Translations under genes and position numbers: made by a program
Part shown: piece by piece, positions 1 through 8,619 of the stretch
Numbering within the stretch: the first letter of the stretch is position 1
Layout: every line of letters begins with the position of its first letter
Origin: CAZOVB01 sp964583095
GTDB taxonomy: Bacteria > Planctomycetota > Phycisphaerae > SM23-33
Direction of reading: 5' to 3'
Assembly (NCBI GenBank): GCA_964583095.1
Contig: CAZOVB010000001.1
Span: forward strand, 124,001 to 188,000
DNA length: 64,000 nucleotides
The notes under the pieces: generated by a model
Database searches by the model: none
What the model saw: the letters and a program-made list of their open reading frames with translations, nothing else
What the model was told of the DNA's origin: nothing

Positions 1-111
1 GGCGCTGCAGGCCCCGCCGACCAGGTCGGGGCTCTCGGGCTGACGTCCCAGGTGGTAGCCACCGGTAAAGACAGCCAGCAGGATGATCAGGGCAAACAAT
101 CTGCGGATCAC
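1..111 (-). CDS. N-terminus of a membrane-anchored or secreted protein (cut by window edge)
   Basis: Only the first 37 codons are inside the window. They start with GTG (VIRRLFALIILLAVF...), preceded on the minus strand by a GGGAGAG ribosome-binding site. Two arginines followed by about 13 hydrophobic residues form a signal peptide or single N-terminal membrane anchor, then a GRQPESPD-like stretch begins the exported part. The gene is divergent from the ExeA-like gene. Function cannot be assigned from this fragment. Confidence 0.6.
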   Translation of the reverse strand, partial: MIRRLFALIILLAVFTGGYHLGRQPESPDLVGGACSA

Positions 112-138
112 AGCAGCACTCTCCCGCGTGTGGGGGAC

Positions 139-167
139 TTTTTATTCCTCCGGCCTCCATGCCGCAA
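139..167 (-). promoter_or_regulatory. Possible sigma-70 promoter for the truncated leftward gene
   Basis: On the minus strand a TTGCGG box (162-167) is separated by 17 nt from TAAAAA (139-144), about 28 nt before the GTG start. The match is moderate, so this is a suggestion only. Confidence 0.25.
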
Positions 168-383
168 GTCCATGATTATTCCTATTTTACGATCCCCCAT
201 TCGTTCAGGACATTCTAAAGGCCTCGCGTGGACTTTTCAACCGGGGGAATCGGCTCATTTTGGTAGGTGCTTTGCTACCTTCTGCAAATCTTCTTCTGGA
301 ATCGCCGCTTCGTCCGACAATAGCACTGAATCCACAGTGAAAATTGTTCCCTGGTCCCCCGGAGCCGACAAGGACGAAACAAC

Positions 384-1211
384 ATGTATACCGACTTCTT
401 CAAACTCCAGGACGAGCCCTTCCGCCTGACCCCCGACCCCCGGTACCTGTATATGACGGTGCAGCACCAGGAGGCCCTGAACCACCTGACATACGGTATA
501 TACCAGAAAAAGGGCTTCACCTGCCTGACCGGGGAGGTCGGAACCGGAAAGACCACCCTCCTGCGTCACCTGCTGGACGAACTGGAACGCGACGGCAAGA
601 TCCACACCGCCTTGATCTTCAACCCCGCCCTGACCGAAGTACAGATGCTTCGCAGCATTGTCGAGGAGTTCGGCATCAGCATCCGCAGGCAGGACCGCCT
701 GAGCCTTCTGCGAGCCATCAACCGATTCCTGCTGGACTGCAAGAAGAACGGCGAGACGGCCGTGCTGCTCATCGACGAAGCCCAGGACATCCCACCCAAG
801 ACCCTGGAGATGTGCAGGCTGTTGAGCAATCTGGAAACCAAGACAGAGAAACTGCTCCAGATCGTCCTGGTGGGTCAGCCCGAACTGCGCGACACGCTGG
901 AAAAACCCGAGTTTCGACAGCTCTCCCAGCGCATCGCGGTCCGCTATCACCTGGCCCAGATGAATGAGGGCGACACCGAAGAATACATTCGCCATCGCCT
1001 CGCCGTGGCCGGCCAGACCGACGAAGGCAAGGAAAAAGGCATCCGATTCGATCGGGGCGCCTACCGCGAGATCTATCGATTTTCGGCCGGGACCCCCCGA
1101 CTGGTCAATGTGCTGGGCGACAAAGTCCTCCTGGCCGGATACATCTACCAGACCGGACGGATCAACCGCAAGATCGTACGCAAGGCCGCCGACGAACTCA
1201 AAGGGATGTAA
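384..1211 (+). CDS. ExeA/GspA-like AAA ATPase
   Basis: This 275-residue ATPase opens with MYTDFFKLQDEPFRLTPDP, the typical start of the ExeA/GspA (also TniB-like) family. A Walker A motif (GEVGTGKTT, residues 50-58) and Walker B (AVLLIDEAQ, about 126-134) are intact. Family members use ATP to help assemble large envelope complexes; ExeA works with ExeB to place the type II secretion secretin through peptidoglycan. The next gene begins 1 nt after this stop and is GspB-like, so the pair is a classic A/B module. Unlike classical ExeA there is no visible C-terminal peptidoglycan-binding region, so this is the short ATPase-only form. No secretin or other gsp gene is in the window. Confidence 0.85.
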   Translation: MYTDFFKLQDEPFRLTPDPRYLYMTVQHQEALNHLTYGIYQKKGFTCLTGEVGTGKTTLLRHLLDELERDGKIHTALIFNPALTEVQMLRSIVEEFGISIRRQDRLSLLRAINRFLLDCKKNGETAVLLIDEAQDIPPKTLEMCRLLSNLETKTEKLLQIVLVGQPELRDTLEKPEFRQLSQRIAVRYHLAQMNEGDTEEYIRHRLAVAGQTDEGKEKGIRFDRGAYREIYRFSAGTPRLVNVLGDKVLLAGYIYQTGRINRKIVRKAADELKGM

Positions 1212-1212
1212 T

Positions 1213-2343
1213 ATGAGTCTGATCCACGAAGCCCTCAAACGCGCCGAAGCCGAACGAACACAGGATTCGTACAGCCCGCCGCCCATCGACAAGCCCGAGC
1301 CGAAGGTTGCTGTTCCCCGCGCCCGGCAGCGATCCAAACGTTTCTCCGGCCGATGGGTTGGAATCCTCGCCGCCGGCTGCATTGTTGCTCTCTGTGCCGG
1401 GGCGGCCACCTGGGCGGTGATGGCGTTTGCGGGCAGCGCCCCTGGCCCCCAGCCGGCCTGGGGTCTGGACACCCGTATTCCCGCCCGGGAAGTCTCACCG
1501 GATCTGCCCGGACGCCCGGAATCGGTCGTACCCGATTTGCAGCGGTCCACCCCGAGAGAGACGGTTGATCAGGGCCCCACCTGTTCCGACACACCACAGG
1601 AGTCCCAAGGCCAACCCGAAGTGAACACTTACCCCCAACCCCGCAATGCCACCGGGTCCTATGAACCTGAGCCCAATCCTCTGATCACCCTTGAGCAGTG
1701 GGAGCAGATGACTTCGGCCTCCAATCGCGCCGTGGCCGGCGTGCTGGAAGATTTCGCAGCCATCGGTCCGGGCTTTGGAGCCTTGTGCCAGGACCTGGGC
1801 GCTTTCGTCCGGACGCAGAAGCATGCCCAGTATGAACTGGCCCTGGAAGCCCAGCGACGCCGGGAGATCGAGCGTAAGAAGCGCGAAGAAGCCGGATTGG
1901 CTGCTGAAAAAGCCCGCGCTGATCAGCTCGCCCAGCAGAAGGCTCAGGCCCAGAAGCAGGAACAGCTTCGAAAGCAGGCTCAGGCCAAGCGAGAGCAGGA
2001 GCTTCGCGCCCAGGCCGAGGCACGCAGGCAGGAAGAACTCCGCAAGCAAGAACTCGCTCGCCGGGAAGAAGAAGCCCGTCGCCGGCAGGAGCAGGAATCC
2101 TCCGCTGTCGTGACGGCCGGTCCGGGTACTCCCAACGGCAGCGATGCCCAGGCCTCTTCAGACGGCCAGGAGCCCGAATTCATTCTCAATGCGATTCTGC
2201 TTTCCTATGAGCGAACCTACGCGGTGATCAACAACAAGGCCTACCGGCTCAACGAGACGGTCAACGGTGCGAAGGTGATTCACATCGAGCGAACAATGGC
2301 CAAGCTGCTCTACAAGGGCAAGGTGATTGTTCTTCGGCTCTGA
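1213..2343 (+). CDS. GspB-like single-pass membrane protein
   Basis: The 376-residue product starts at the ATG one base after the ExeA-like stop; its first residues MSLIHEALKRAEAER match the conserved cytoplasmic N-terminus of GspB/ExeB. A membrane helix lies at about residues 50-75 (GILAAGCIVALCAGAA). A Pro-rich linker follows, then a highly charged Ala/Lys/Glu/Gln coiled coil (about 210-300) and a C-terminal domain of the GspB type (about 320-376, ending KLLYKGKVIVLRL). In the family this protein spans the inner membrane and couples the ATPase to the cell wall. The coiled coil is longer than in enterobacterial GspB. Longer in-frame extensions upstream would overlap the ATPase and are unlikely. 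Confidence 0.8.
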   Translation: MSLIHEALKRAEAERTQDSYSPPPIDKPEPKVAVPRARQRSKRFSGRWVGILAAGCIVALCAGAATWAVMAFAGSAPGPQPAWGLDTRIPAREVSPDLPGRPESVVPDLQRSTPRETVDQGPTCSDTPQESQGQPEVNTYPQPRNATGSYEPEPNPLITLEQWEQMTSASNRAVAGVLEDFAAIGPGFGALCQDLGAFVRTQKHAQYELALEAQRRREIERKKREEAGLAAEKARADQLAQQKAQAQKQEQLRKQAQAKREQELRAQAEARRQEELRKQELARREEEARRRQEQESSAVVTAGPGTPNGSDAQASSDGQEPEFILNAILLSYERTYAVINNKAYRLNETVNGAKVIHIERTMAKLLYKGKVIVLRL

Positions 2344-2365
2344 GCAGGAGGGAAACCTACTGCTC
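2342..2365. terminator. Hairpin between convergent genes
   Basis: GAGCAGGAGG and CCTACTGCTC pair as a ten-step stem with one G-A mismatch around a GAAA tetraloop. It spans the stop codons of the gspB-like gene and the opposing gene. No T-run follows on either strand, so it may block read-through or stabilise 3' ends rather than act as a classical intrinsic terminator. Confidence 0.4.
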
Positions 2366-4318
2366 GCCCTCCTCCGGGCCGGGAATACGGGGGCGGGGGA
2401 ACATTTTCTCGAAGTCCAGATTCTGTTTGCGGCACTGCCGCCGGAGCGGGTCGGCTACTGCGTCGTAGACCATTACTGCCAGTGGGAATCCGCTGCCGTC
2501 GCCACTGGCAGGGCGAACCATCAGGAAACTCGAAGCTTCGGCCCAGAGGCGACTCCTGGCTTCCAGCGAAAGGTCGTATCGCAATGCCCTGGGATAGGTC
2601 ATCATCTGATACAGGACATCCGCGGCGATGTAGTCCAATGTCCGCACCTGGGTACGTTCAGGCATGAGAGACTGGAAGGCGTTGTAGATCGGATCGATGT
2701 AGGCAGCCTTGACCCGGTTGTACTCTGCCCGGCCCTGGCCACTTGCAGCCAAGGCGGCAAAACCTCGGGCAAAGGCGACCCCCAGGGCGGTCCGGGCCTG
2801 GGCGGTGGTCAGGAAGGAATCGTTCTCCAGCCAGAGCCTCACATGCTCCAGAGCCGTATCCACCTTCCACCAGGCATCGTCGTCATACTTGTAGTTATCC
2901 TTGATCCACTGGAAGTATTCATTTGCCTCTTCCTGTCGATCCGCGATAACAAGCATCAGCATCACGTCTCGAAGATAGCCTAGATGGGCAGCAGAGAATT
3001 GCGTCTCGCTCATCGGGACTTCCTTGCCCTGCGTTTCCAGAACGACGCGCTGGAATTCCTTGACGAGTTTCACGAACTGCCGGTGTGTGGCAGGTATGTA
3101 ACGGGGATCATAGGCTCGATCCACCTGTGGATTGTCCGGGTCGTCGGGATTTACCATGTACCTCAAACGTCCGAAGGCCGTCATCTGCTTCATGCAGCTC
3201 AGCTCGATGCGGTTGGTGTTCAGGGGCGTCGCCTGGGTGATGTCCGGTACGTCGGATTTCTCCAGTCCGATCGCCGCCCAGTACATCCCATGGGGCCAGG
3301 GCAGACGCCAGTCCAGCGGTACATTGTGTTTTTCCATTAACCCCAGCATGAACCGCGGATCCATCTTGTACTTGTTCCAAAGGATCTGGGAACGTACCCA
3401 GTCAAGCAGTCGCTTTCGCTGCAGAGCATACGCGTCGCTGTTGATCCATTCGGCAATCGAAGCCTCGGCTTCGTTCCGAGGGGCCCTGCGGTTCCGCGGG
3501 CCCCAGGCGCGGAGCACCTCTTCATCCAAACTGAAACGATGCCAGGCTTCCAGCAGGGACGCATCTACCTCAAGCCCCGTCGCACGAAGCTTTGATACGT
3601 ACTCCGCGGCTTTGGGGTCGGCATCCAGGATCTTCTCGACAAGGACATCTTCCTGGAACCGGCCCTCCTTGCGAGGCCGGGATGGGTCACGGTCCAGGGG
3701 CGCTTCGGCGATCCCGCGGAACCAGTCAATAACGTCCTGGGTGCTTCCTACCGGGGGCGAACCGAAGACCTTGTGCATCTCCGCCGCCCATCGTCGCTTC
3801 AGAGCACGGTGCATCTCGTCGGTGTCCCCGCCGATCTTGCTCATGAAGATCCAACTGAGTTCCTTGTACAGGTAGATCGAGTCGGGGTTGATCGGGATCG
3901 CTTCGTCCCGCAACAGCGCCATGCCATTGCTCACCCAATGCCACCGTCTCTCGGGTGTATGAACCGCCGTGGCGATGTTCCAAGCCATGTTCCAGGCATG
4001 AAAATACCACACCCCGGGAGAACGAGGCTGAAGATGGCAGATCAGTGAGGAGAGCTGATAGGCGTCGTAGTATCGCCCCTCTTCCTTGAGGTCATTGGCC
4101 CGGATCCACAGGTAATTGACCACCGGGGCGCGGAGCCCTCCGGGCATGACGTTAAGAAACGCCAGTCCGGGCTGGTTCTCAGCCACGACATTCTCGGGGG
4201 GGTTGAGGTCTGCGGCGGTGCTGGTTTCATCCACAACGCCCTGAAACAATCCGGCGGCAACCAGGAATACTACCGCCAGCAATATCCAAACCCACTGGAA
4301 GAGACGATTACGACTCAT
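2357..4318 (-). CDS. Membrane-anchored TPR-like protein in the ABC/SPFH block
   Basis: This 653-residue protein has an N-terminal membrane anchor (residues about 8-27, WVWILLAVVFLVAAGLF) and a long soluble extracytoplasmic part. The region around residues 60-190 is helical and rich in Trp/Tyr (YYDAYQLSSLICHL, VWYFHAWNMAWNIA), as in tetratricopeptide-like repeats. I do not recognise a named family. Its start follows the upstream permease stop by 3 nt, so it is translated with the ABC exporter genes and probably works with them at the membrane face. No catalytic motif is visible. Confidence 0.75.
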   Translation of the reverse strand: MSRNRLFQWVWILLAVVFLVAAGLFQGVVDETSTAADLNPPENVVAENQPGLAFLNVMPGGLRAPVVNYLWIRANDLKEEGRYYDAYQLSSLICHLQPRSPGVWYFHAWNMAWNIATAVHTPERRWHWVSNGMALLRDEAIPINPDSIYLYKELSWIFMSKIGGDTDEMHRALKRRWAAEMHKVFGSPPVGSTQDVIDWFRGIAEAPLDRDPSRPRKEGRFQEDVLVEKILDADPKAAEYVSKLRATGLEVDASLLEAWHRFSLDEEVLRAWGPRNRRAPRNEAEASIAEWINSDAYALQRKRLLDWVRSQILWNKYKMDPRFMLGLMEKHNVPLDWRLPWPHGMYWAAIGLEKSDVPDITQATPLNTNRIELSCMKQMTAFGRLRYMVNPDDPDNPQVDRAYDPRYIPATHRQFVKLVKEFQRVVLETQGKEVPMSETQFSAAHLGYLRDVMLMLVIADRQEEANEYFQWIKDNYKYDDDAWWKVDTALEHVRLWLENDSFLTTAQARTALGVAFARGFAALAASGQGRAEYNRVKAAYIDPIYNAFQSLMPERTQVRTLDYIAADVLYQMMTYPRALRYDLSLEARSRLWAEASSFLMVRPASGDGSGFPLAVMVYDAVADPLRRQCRKQNLDFEKMFPRPRIPGPEEGEQ

Positions 4319-4321
4319 GGG

Positions 4322-5998
4322 TTACCCTTCCTGCGGCTTGGCCAGTTCGCGTTTGTGCCAGATCAGGCAGCCGGCCCCGACCAGGATCACGCAGCGAATG
4401 GCAATGTCATAGAACGTGGCGCGCCCCACCAGGGAAAGCGGAATCACCAGGCCATCCACCATGTAATCTCCCGTGGAGGTCGCCTGAAGATTGGGAAGAA
4501 TCGCGAACATGAAGTTCTGGACATAGATCGCGAGCCGAGAGATAAGATCAATCCCCTCTGCCTCCCCAGCCGCGGCCAGGGCGGCATCATCCAGGAATTC
4601 CCGCATGATGGAAAACGGCAGGAGGCAGAAGCTGGCGATCATCCCCACCGGAAAACTCAAGAAAGTCCCGAAGAACACGCCCACCCCGGCCAGGAACATC
4701 AACTGCACCCAGCGAAGATACGTCCCCCGGATGAAGTTGTTCAGGAATCCGGTAACGGGGTACCACAGAGAGATATCATCGGTCGTGATCTTGATCCTGG
4801 CTGGGGAGTAGTTGCGAAAGGATACGAGCAGATCACCTTGTTCTCCGGCGATCCGGGCCGGAATAGAAAGCCGTGTCTCGACCTGATGGGGGAATTTCCG
4901 CGGGGCGACCATGAATCTCTCGGTGCCCGAAGGATTGGAAAACCGCCAATCGGCAAGGATCTCCGGCGTATCCGCCCCTCCCACGCGCGTCAGCTTGAAC
5001 TCCAGGTTGATCGTGGACTCGGCTACGACCTCCACGCTGTCGCCTGCACTGAGGGATCGCAACCCCGAAGCCGTTTCGGTGGGAACCAGGGCCTCAAACC
5101 ACTGCGAAGTTACCCGCGAGGTATAAGCATCGTTCTCATCGAGGACCACCGGACCGTTTTCCATCAATCGGCGAAGGACGCTCGGTTCCACCTCCACTCG
5201 AAACTGGAGCATCGGCACCGATCCGCTCATCCCGGGGGTGACTTGCAGGATCGTCCCCTGCGCACTTGCGCTGCTGCGGGGGGGGTGGATTCCGGTAAAC
5301 CGCCACCCAAGAGCGTCCGGGGCCAATCCCCCTTCTTCCCGGCGGAGCGGGTCGGCCACTTCCATCTGATTCGAGATCTGATTTGCGATGATGCTGCGGA
5401 ATTCCTGCTCGGCCTGGGCACGATCTGCCCCGGTCTCCAACATCAGACTCTCGATGGTCGCTTCGTAACGCGGCTGATCCTCTTTTCGCTTCTCGATCTC
5501 GGCCTCCACCGCCTCTTCCACGCCGACCGGTTCGGGGCCCGTCTGCTCGCGAACCGTGAAGATTTCGGTCTCGACGGCCAGACGGTCCTGATCATCGGCG
5601 GGCCGGCCTCTTCGCATCATCTGGGCCTGGCCATAAATCGCCACCGAGGCCAGCAGCAGGAGAATGCCGTTGAGCAAGACCACTCCCAACCATCGGCCCA
5701 ATACATACTGCCATCGGGCCAAGGGCTTTGTCGCCAGGGAGAAAACATACTTGCGGGAGACATCGGAGCTGACCAGGTGGACGCTCATCAGGATGGTGAT
5801 CGTCCCCAGCAGCAACGCCGTAATTCCCTGGGCATAGGACAGGAACGAACGAATTCGCCCGGCCAGTGTCTTGTCGCCGGACATTACCTCCGGCAGGAGA
5901 ATCAGAAAGGCCGCCAGCAATGCGATAAACACCAGTTGGATCCGGCTGCGCAGGCACTGGGTCAGGGTCTGCCTGGCGACGGTCCAGACGCGCAGCAT
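4322..5998 (-). CDS. ABC-2 type (NosY-like) permease with large extracytoplasmic domain
   Basis: The 558-residue product has paired hydrophobic segments near the N-terminus (about 20-36, 55-75, 95-125) and another group near the C-terminus (about 425-545). Between them is a roughly 290-residue soluble, beta-rich region. This is the layout of ABC-2 permeases of the NosY/gliding-export type. Its ATG overlaps the ATPase stop as TGATG, so the two are translationally coupled and very likely form one transporter. The substrate cannot be read from sequence; the big loop suggests handling of an envelope protein or polymer rather than a small ion. Confidence 0.85.
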   Translation of the reverse strand: MLRVWTVARQTLTQCLRSRIQLVFIALLAAFLILLPEVMSGDKTLAGRIRSFLSYAQGITALLLGTITILMSVHLVSSDVSRKYVFSLATKPLARWQYVLGRWLGVVLLNGILLLLASVAIYGQAQMMRRGRPADDQDRLAVETEIFTVREQTGPEPVGVEEAVEAEIEKRKEDQPRYEATIESLMLETGADRAQAEQEFRSIIANQISNQMEVADPLRREEGGLAPDALGWRFTGIHPPRSSASAQGTILQVTPGMSGSVPMLQFRVEVEPSVLRRLMENGPVVLDENDAYTSRVTSQWFEALVPTETASGLRSLSAGDSVEVVAESTINLEFKLTRVGGADTPEILADWRFSNPSGTERFMVAPRKFPHQVETRLSIPARIAGEQGDLLVSFRNYSPARIKITTDDISLWYPVTGFLNNFIRGTYLRWVQLMFLAGVGVFFGTFLSFPVGMIASFCLLPFSIMREFLDDAALAAAGEAEGIDLISRLAIYVQNFMFAILPNLQATSTGDYMVDGLVIPLSLVGRATFYDIAIRCVILVGAGCLIWHKRELAKPQEG

Positions 5999-7209
5999 CA
6001 GGAGGACTCCCTGCGATCGGATTCGTCCTGACCGCCCAGAAGGTCTTCGATCACGTCGCGGTCGATCTGTTCCTGGTTGGCTTCGGGAGGCGGTGCGGTC
6101 TGGGCTTCTTCTTCACGCGGCTCGGGAGGCTGCTCGGAAGAGACCAGTTCGTCAATGACCTCTTGGGCGGGTTCTTCGACCGGCTCGGGCTTCTGGGTTG
6201 CCGGCTCGTCCTGGATCTGGGCAGGAGGCTCGGGCACAGCGGCGCGAACCAGATCTTCCAGAACGGACTCGGGCGGCTCTTCCTGGGCCTCCTGGCCTCG
6301 AAGAAAGGCTGCGACCTGCCCGCCGATCTGGGCTCCGCCGGTGGTGAGCTTCTGGGCCGAGGCCTCATCGACGATTCGCAGAAACAGGTTTTCCAGTTTG
6401 TCGCGCGGGGTGCGAACGTCACGGACCTGGCCTCCTGCCTGGGCGATGACCCGGCGAACCTTCTCCAGCGTCGCTTCGTCCAGCGCGTCGGTGGTCAGTT
6501 CGGTTCGTTCCTGACGGGCCAGCAGATCCTCCACGCGTCCTGTCGCGCGCTGGCGTCCGCCGTAAAGGACAGTCAAGCGGTCGCAGACGTCTTCCACATC
6601 GGCCAGCAGATGACTGGAAAGGATAACGGTCTTGCCCCGGTCGACGACCGCCCGGAGGAGATCCTTGACCTTTCGCGACCCGATCGGATCCATTCCGCTG
6701 GTCGGTTCGTCGAGGATCAGCAGGTCCGGGTCATTGATCAGCGCCTGGGCCAATCCGATTCGTCGCTGCATGCCCTTGGAATACTCCCCCACACGGCGGT
6801 GCGCAACGGCCGAGAGCCCGACCATGTCCAGGAGCATGTCGATGCGCTTGCGTCGGACCTGCCGAGGCTGACCGAAGAGCTTTCCGAAAAACTCCAGTGT
6901 CTCGCGGGCGTTGAGGAACGGATACAAATGCGATTCCTCGGCCAGGAAGCCGATGCGCGATTTGGCCTTGACGTCCGTGGGCGACTTGCCGAATACGCTG
7001 ATTCTCCCCCGGGTGGGGAACAGCAGGCCCAGGAGCATTTTAATTGTCGTGCTCTTGCCCGAGCCGTTGGGGCCCAGCAGGCCGAAGATCTCATGCGGAT
7101 GGATCTCCAGGTCCACCTGGGCAACAGCGGTGACCTTCTCCCGCATCCAGAAGTCGCGAAAGATCTTGGTCAGATTCTGGGTAACAACAACGTTTTCTGA
7201 GGAAACCAT
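5998..7209 (-). CDS. ABC transporter ATP-binding protein with acidic C-terminal tail
   Basis: This 403-residue ATPase has Walker A (LLGPNGSGKSTT, about 44-55), the signature EYSKGMQ (142-148) and Walker B (LLILDEPTSGMDP, about 163-175), so it is a complete nucleotide-binding domain of the ABC-2 exporter class. After about residue 265 comes a tail of some 130 residues, very rich in Glu, Pro and Gln, which standard subunits of this class lack. I chose the second ATG because an AGGA site sits 6 nt upstream of it, while it abuts the first ATG (7215). The gene lies 26 nt behind the HflK-like gene and overlaps the permease start. Confidence 0.9.
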   Translation of the reverse strand: MVSSENVVVTQNLTKIFRDFWMREKVTAVAQVDLEIHPHEIFGLLGPNGSGKSTTIKMLLGLLFPTRGRISVFGKSPTDVKAKSRIGFLAEESHLYPFLNARETLEFFGKLFGQPRQVRRKRIDMLLDMVGLSAVAHRRVGEYSKGMQRRIGLAQALINDPDLLILDEPTSGMDPIGSRKVKDLLRAVVDRGKTVILSSHLLADVEDVCDRLTVLYGGRQRATGRVEDLLARQERTELTTDALDEATLEKVRRVIAQAGGQVRDVRTPRDKLENLFLRIVDEASAQKLTTGGAQIGGQVAAFLRGQEAQEEPPESVLEDLVRAAVPEPPAQIQDEPATQKPEPVEEPAQEVIDELVSSEQPPEPREEEAQTAPPPEANQEQIDRDVIEDLLGGQDESDRRESS

Positions 7210-7241
7210 GGGCATTCCTGTCGGGACATAGACCGGTAGTA

Positions 7242-8615
7242 TTACGAACCTTCCCGGTCGGAGTTCTCCTGGTTCTGCATCTTCCGGGCCTCTTTGCCGG
7301 CCGTGGCGTCCCGGGGTACCAGAAGACGGACGGTCTGCTGATTGGGAGGCAGGAAGTTGCGCTCCACCAGGGGATTGGCGAAGATCCGCTGCCGCGTTGC
7401 ATCCCAGAGACGGCTCAGGAGCATCTGCCGGAACTGCGGATTCTGATAGGTCTCCAGAAGCGAGAGGAACCGGTTGGTCCGCTGCTTGGCAGCCTGCTCG
7501 ACTCCGGTCCGATACGATTCAGCCTCGGCGATGAGCATCCGGGCTTCGCCGCCGAGGCTCGCCCCTTGAAGAACCCGGTTGATCCGGGCCAGGATCTGCT
7601 CGGACTGATCGATGTCGCCTGCATCGCGGGCCAGGTTGTACTGTCCGATGAGGTTGTATTCCCTGTCTTCGGTATAGTCGCGAGGCCTTTGGTTGGGCCT
7701 TCCCGGTTCCCCGACCAGTTCAACGTAGGCCGTGCCGGCGGCTTGACGGAGCTTCTCGGCGGCGTTTCTTCGGGCGCGGCTGATACGTGCATCCATATCC
7801 TGGAAGCGTCTCTGGGCTTCTTCATAGGCTCCAAGCGCCCGGGGATGCCAACTGTAATTGGGGATGGAAACCTGCACGATCCGGATACCCGACTGAAGGT
7901 TGTCCAGGGACCTTTGGGCTCCCTGCTGGATCTGCCGGGAAAAACTCGACCGCGCGAGCATCGCCTGATCCGGTGCGCCGGGCGAGCCCTCGGGGCTCAC
8001 GTCCCGACGGATGCTTTCGGCCGTCCTTCCCGCAGCAGCCTGGATGGCCGCCTCGGAGACCAGGTTGCGAATTGTCGCTTCCGGGGACGCCAGTCGGGTG
8101 GCAAAGGTCTTGGCATCGGTGACTTGCCAAGTGACTTCTAGCTTGACCATGTACAGGCTGCGATCGCCGGTCAGCAAAGCTCCGTCAATTCCGGGCCGCA
8201 GTCCAGGGGTGTTGAGATTCACTCCCTTGAGTGACCCCCCACTGCGAGCCATGTCTCGAGCGGATACCCTGGGCCAGAAATTGTCAATCGGCGTCGTCCG
8301 GGGTTCGACATAGACCGTCTCGATGGAACCGATCGGAAAAGGCCAGGTGAAGGCGATTCCCGACTCGGCCTCATCGACGATCTCGCCGAAGACCTTGATC
8401 AGCCCAACGTGCCCGGACGGGATCTCCTCGAAGCCGGTCGCGGCAAAGGCGCCCAGCACAAAGACCATCAGGACCGTCAAGACCCGGAAGCTCAGACGCA
8501 GAGCTTGGGCAAGTGATCTCTGGGCAGGATCCATCGAGCCTTCGAAAAGCTCTTCGCCCTGTCCGGCCGGATCGGGGTGCTGATGGTGAGGATGTTCGTC
8601 GTGTAAATTCGACAT
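7242..8615 (-). CDS. SPFH/Band-7 membrane protein, HflK-like
   Basis: The 457-residue protein has a His-rich cytoplasmic N-terminus (HDEHPHHQHPD), one membrane helix at about residues 45-68 (VLTVLMVFVLGAFAATGF) and an SPFH domain starting EEIPSGHVGLIKVFGEIV. A long charged helical region follows, as in HflK. In E. coli HflK and HflC form a membrane cage around the FtsH protease; no ftsH is in this window. It begins 4 nt after the stop of the HflC-like gene, so the two are coupled. The His-rich head is unusual and could bind metal. The start is the ATG giving MSNLHDEHP; an in-frame extension to 8705 would overlap the previous gene. Confidence 0.85.
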   Translation of the reverse strand: MSNLHDEHPHHQHPDPAGQGEELFEGSMDPAQRSLAQALRLSFRVLTVLMVFVLGAFAATGFEEIPSGHVGLIKVFGEIVDEAESGIAFTWPFPIGSIETVYVEPRTTPIDNFWPRVSARDMARSGGSLKGVNLNTPGLRPGIDGALLTGDRSLYMVKLEVTWQVTDAKTFATRLASPEATIRNLVSEAAIQAAAGRTAESIRRDVSPEGSPGAPDQAMLARSSFSRQIQQGAQRSLDNLQSGIRIVQVSIPNYSWHPRALGAYEEAQRRFQDMDARISRARRNAAEKLRQAAGTAYVELVGEPGRPNQRPRDYTEDREYNLIGQYNLARDAGDIDQSEQILARINRVLQGASLGGEARMLIAEAESYRTGVEQAAKQRTNRFLSLLETYQNPQFRQMLLSRLWDATRQRIFANPLVERNFLPPNQQTVRLLVPRDATAGKEARKMQNQENSDREGS

Positions 8616-8619
8616 CGAA

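Noticed and set aside
255..1550. Long leftward reading frame over the ExeA-like gene
   Set aside because: It lies opposite to a motif-rich ATPase and has low-complexity, GC-driven sequence and no RBS; it is a shadow frame.
2327..2983. Rightward frame inside the TPR-like gene
   Set aside because: Opposite to a signal-bearing gene; no motif and poor RBS.
4355..6031. Rightward frame across the ABC permease
   Set aside because: Long because of GC bias, but the opposite strand has a coupled permease with clear membrane segments.
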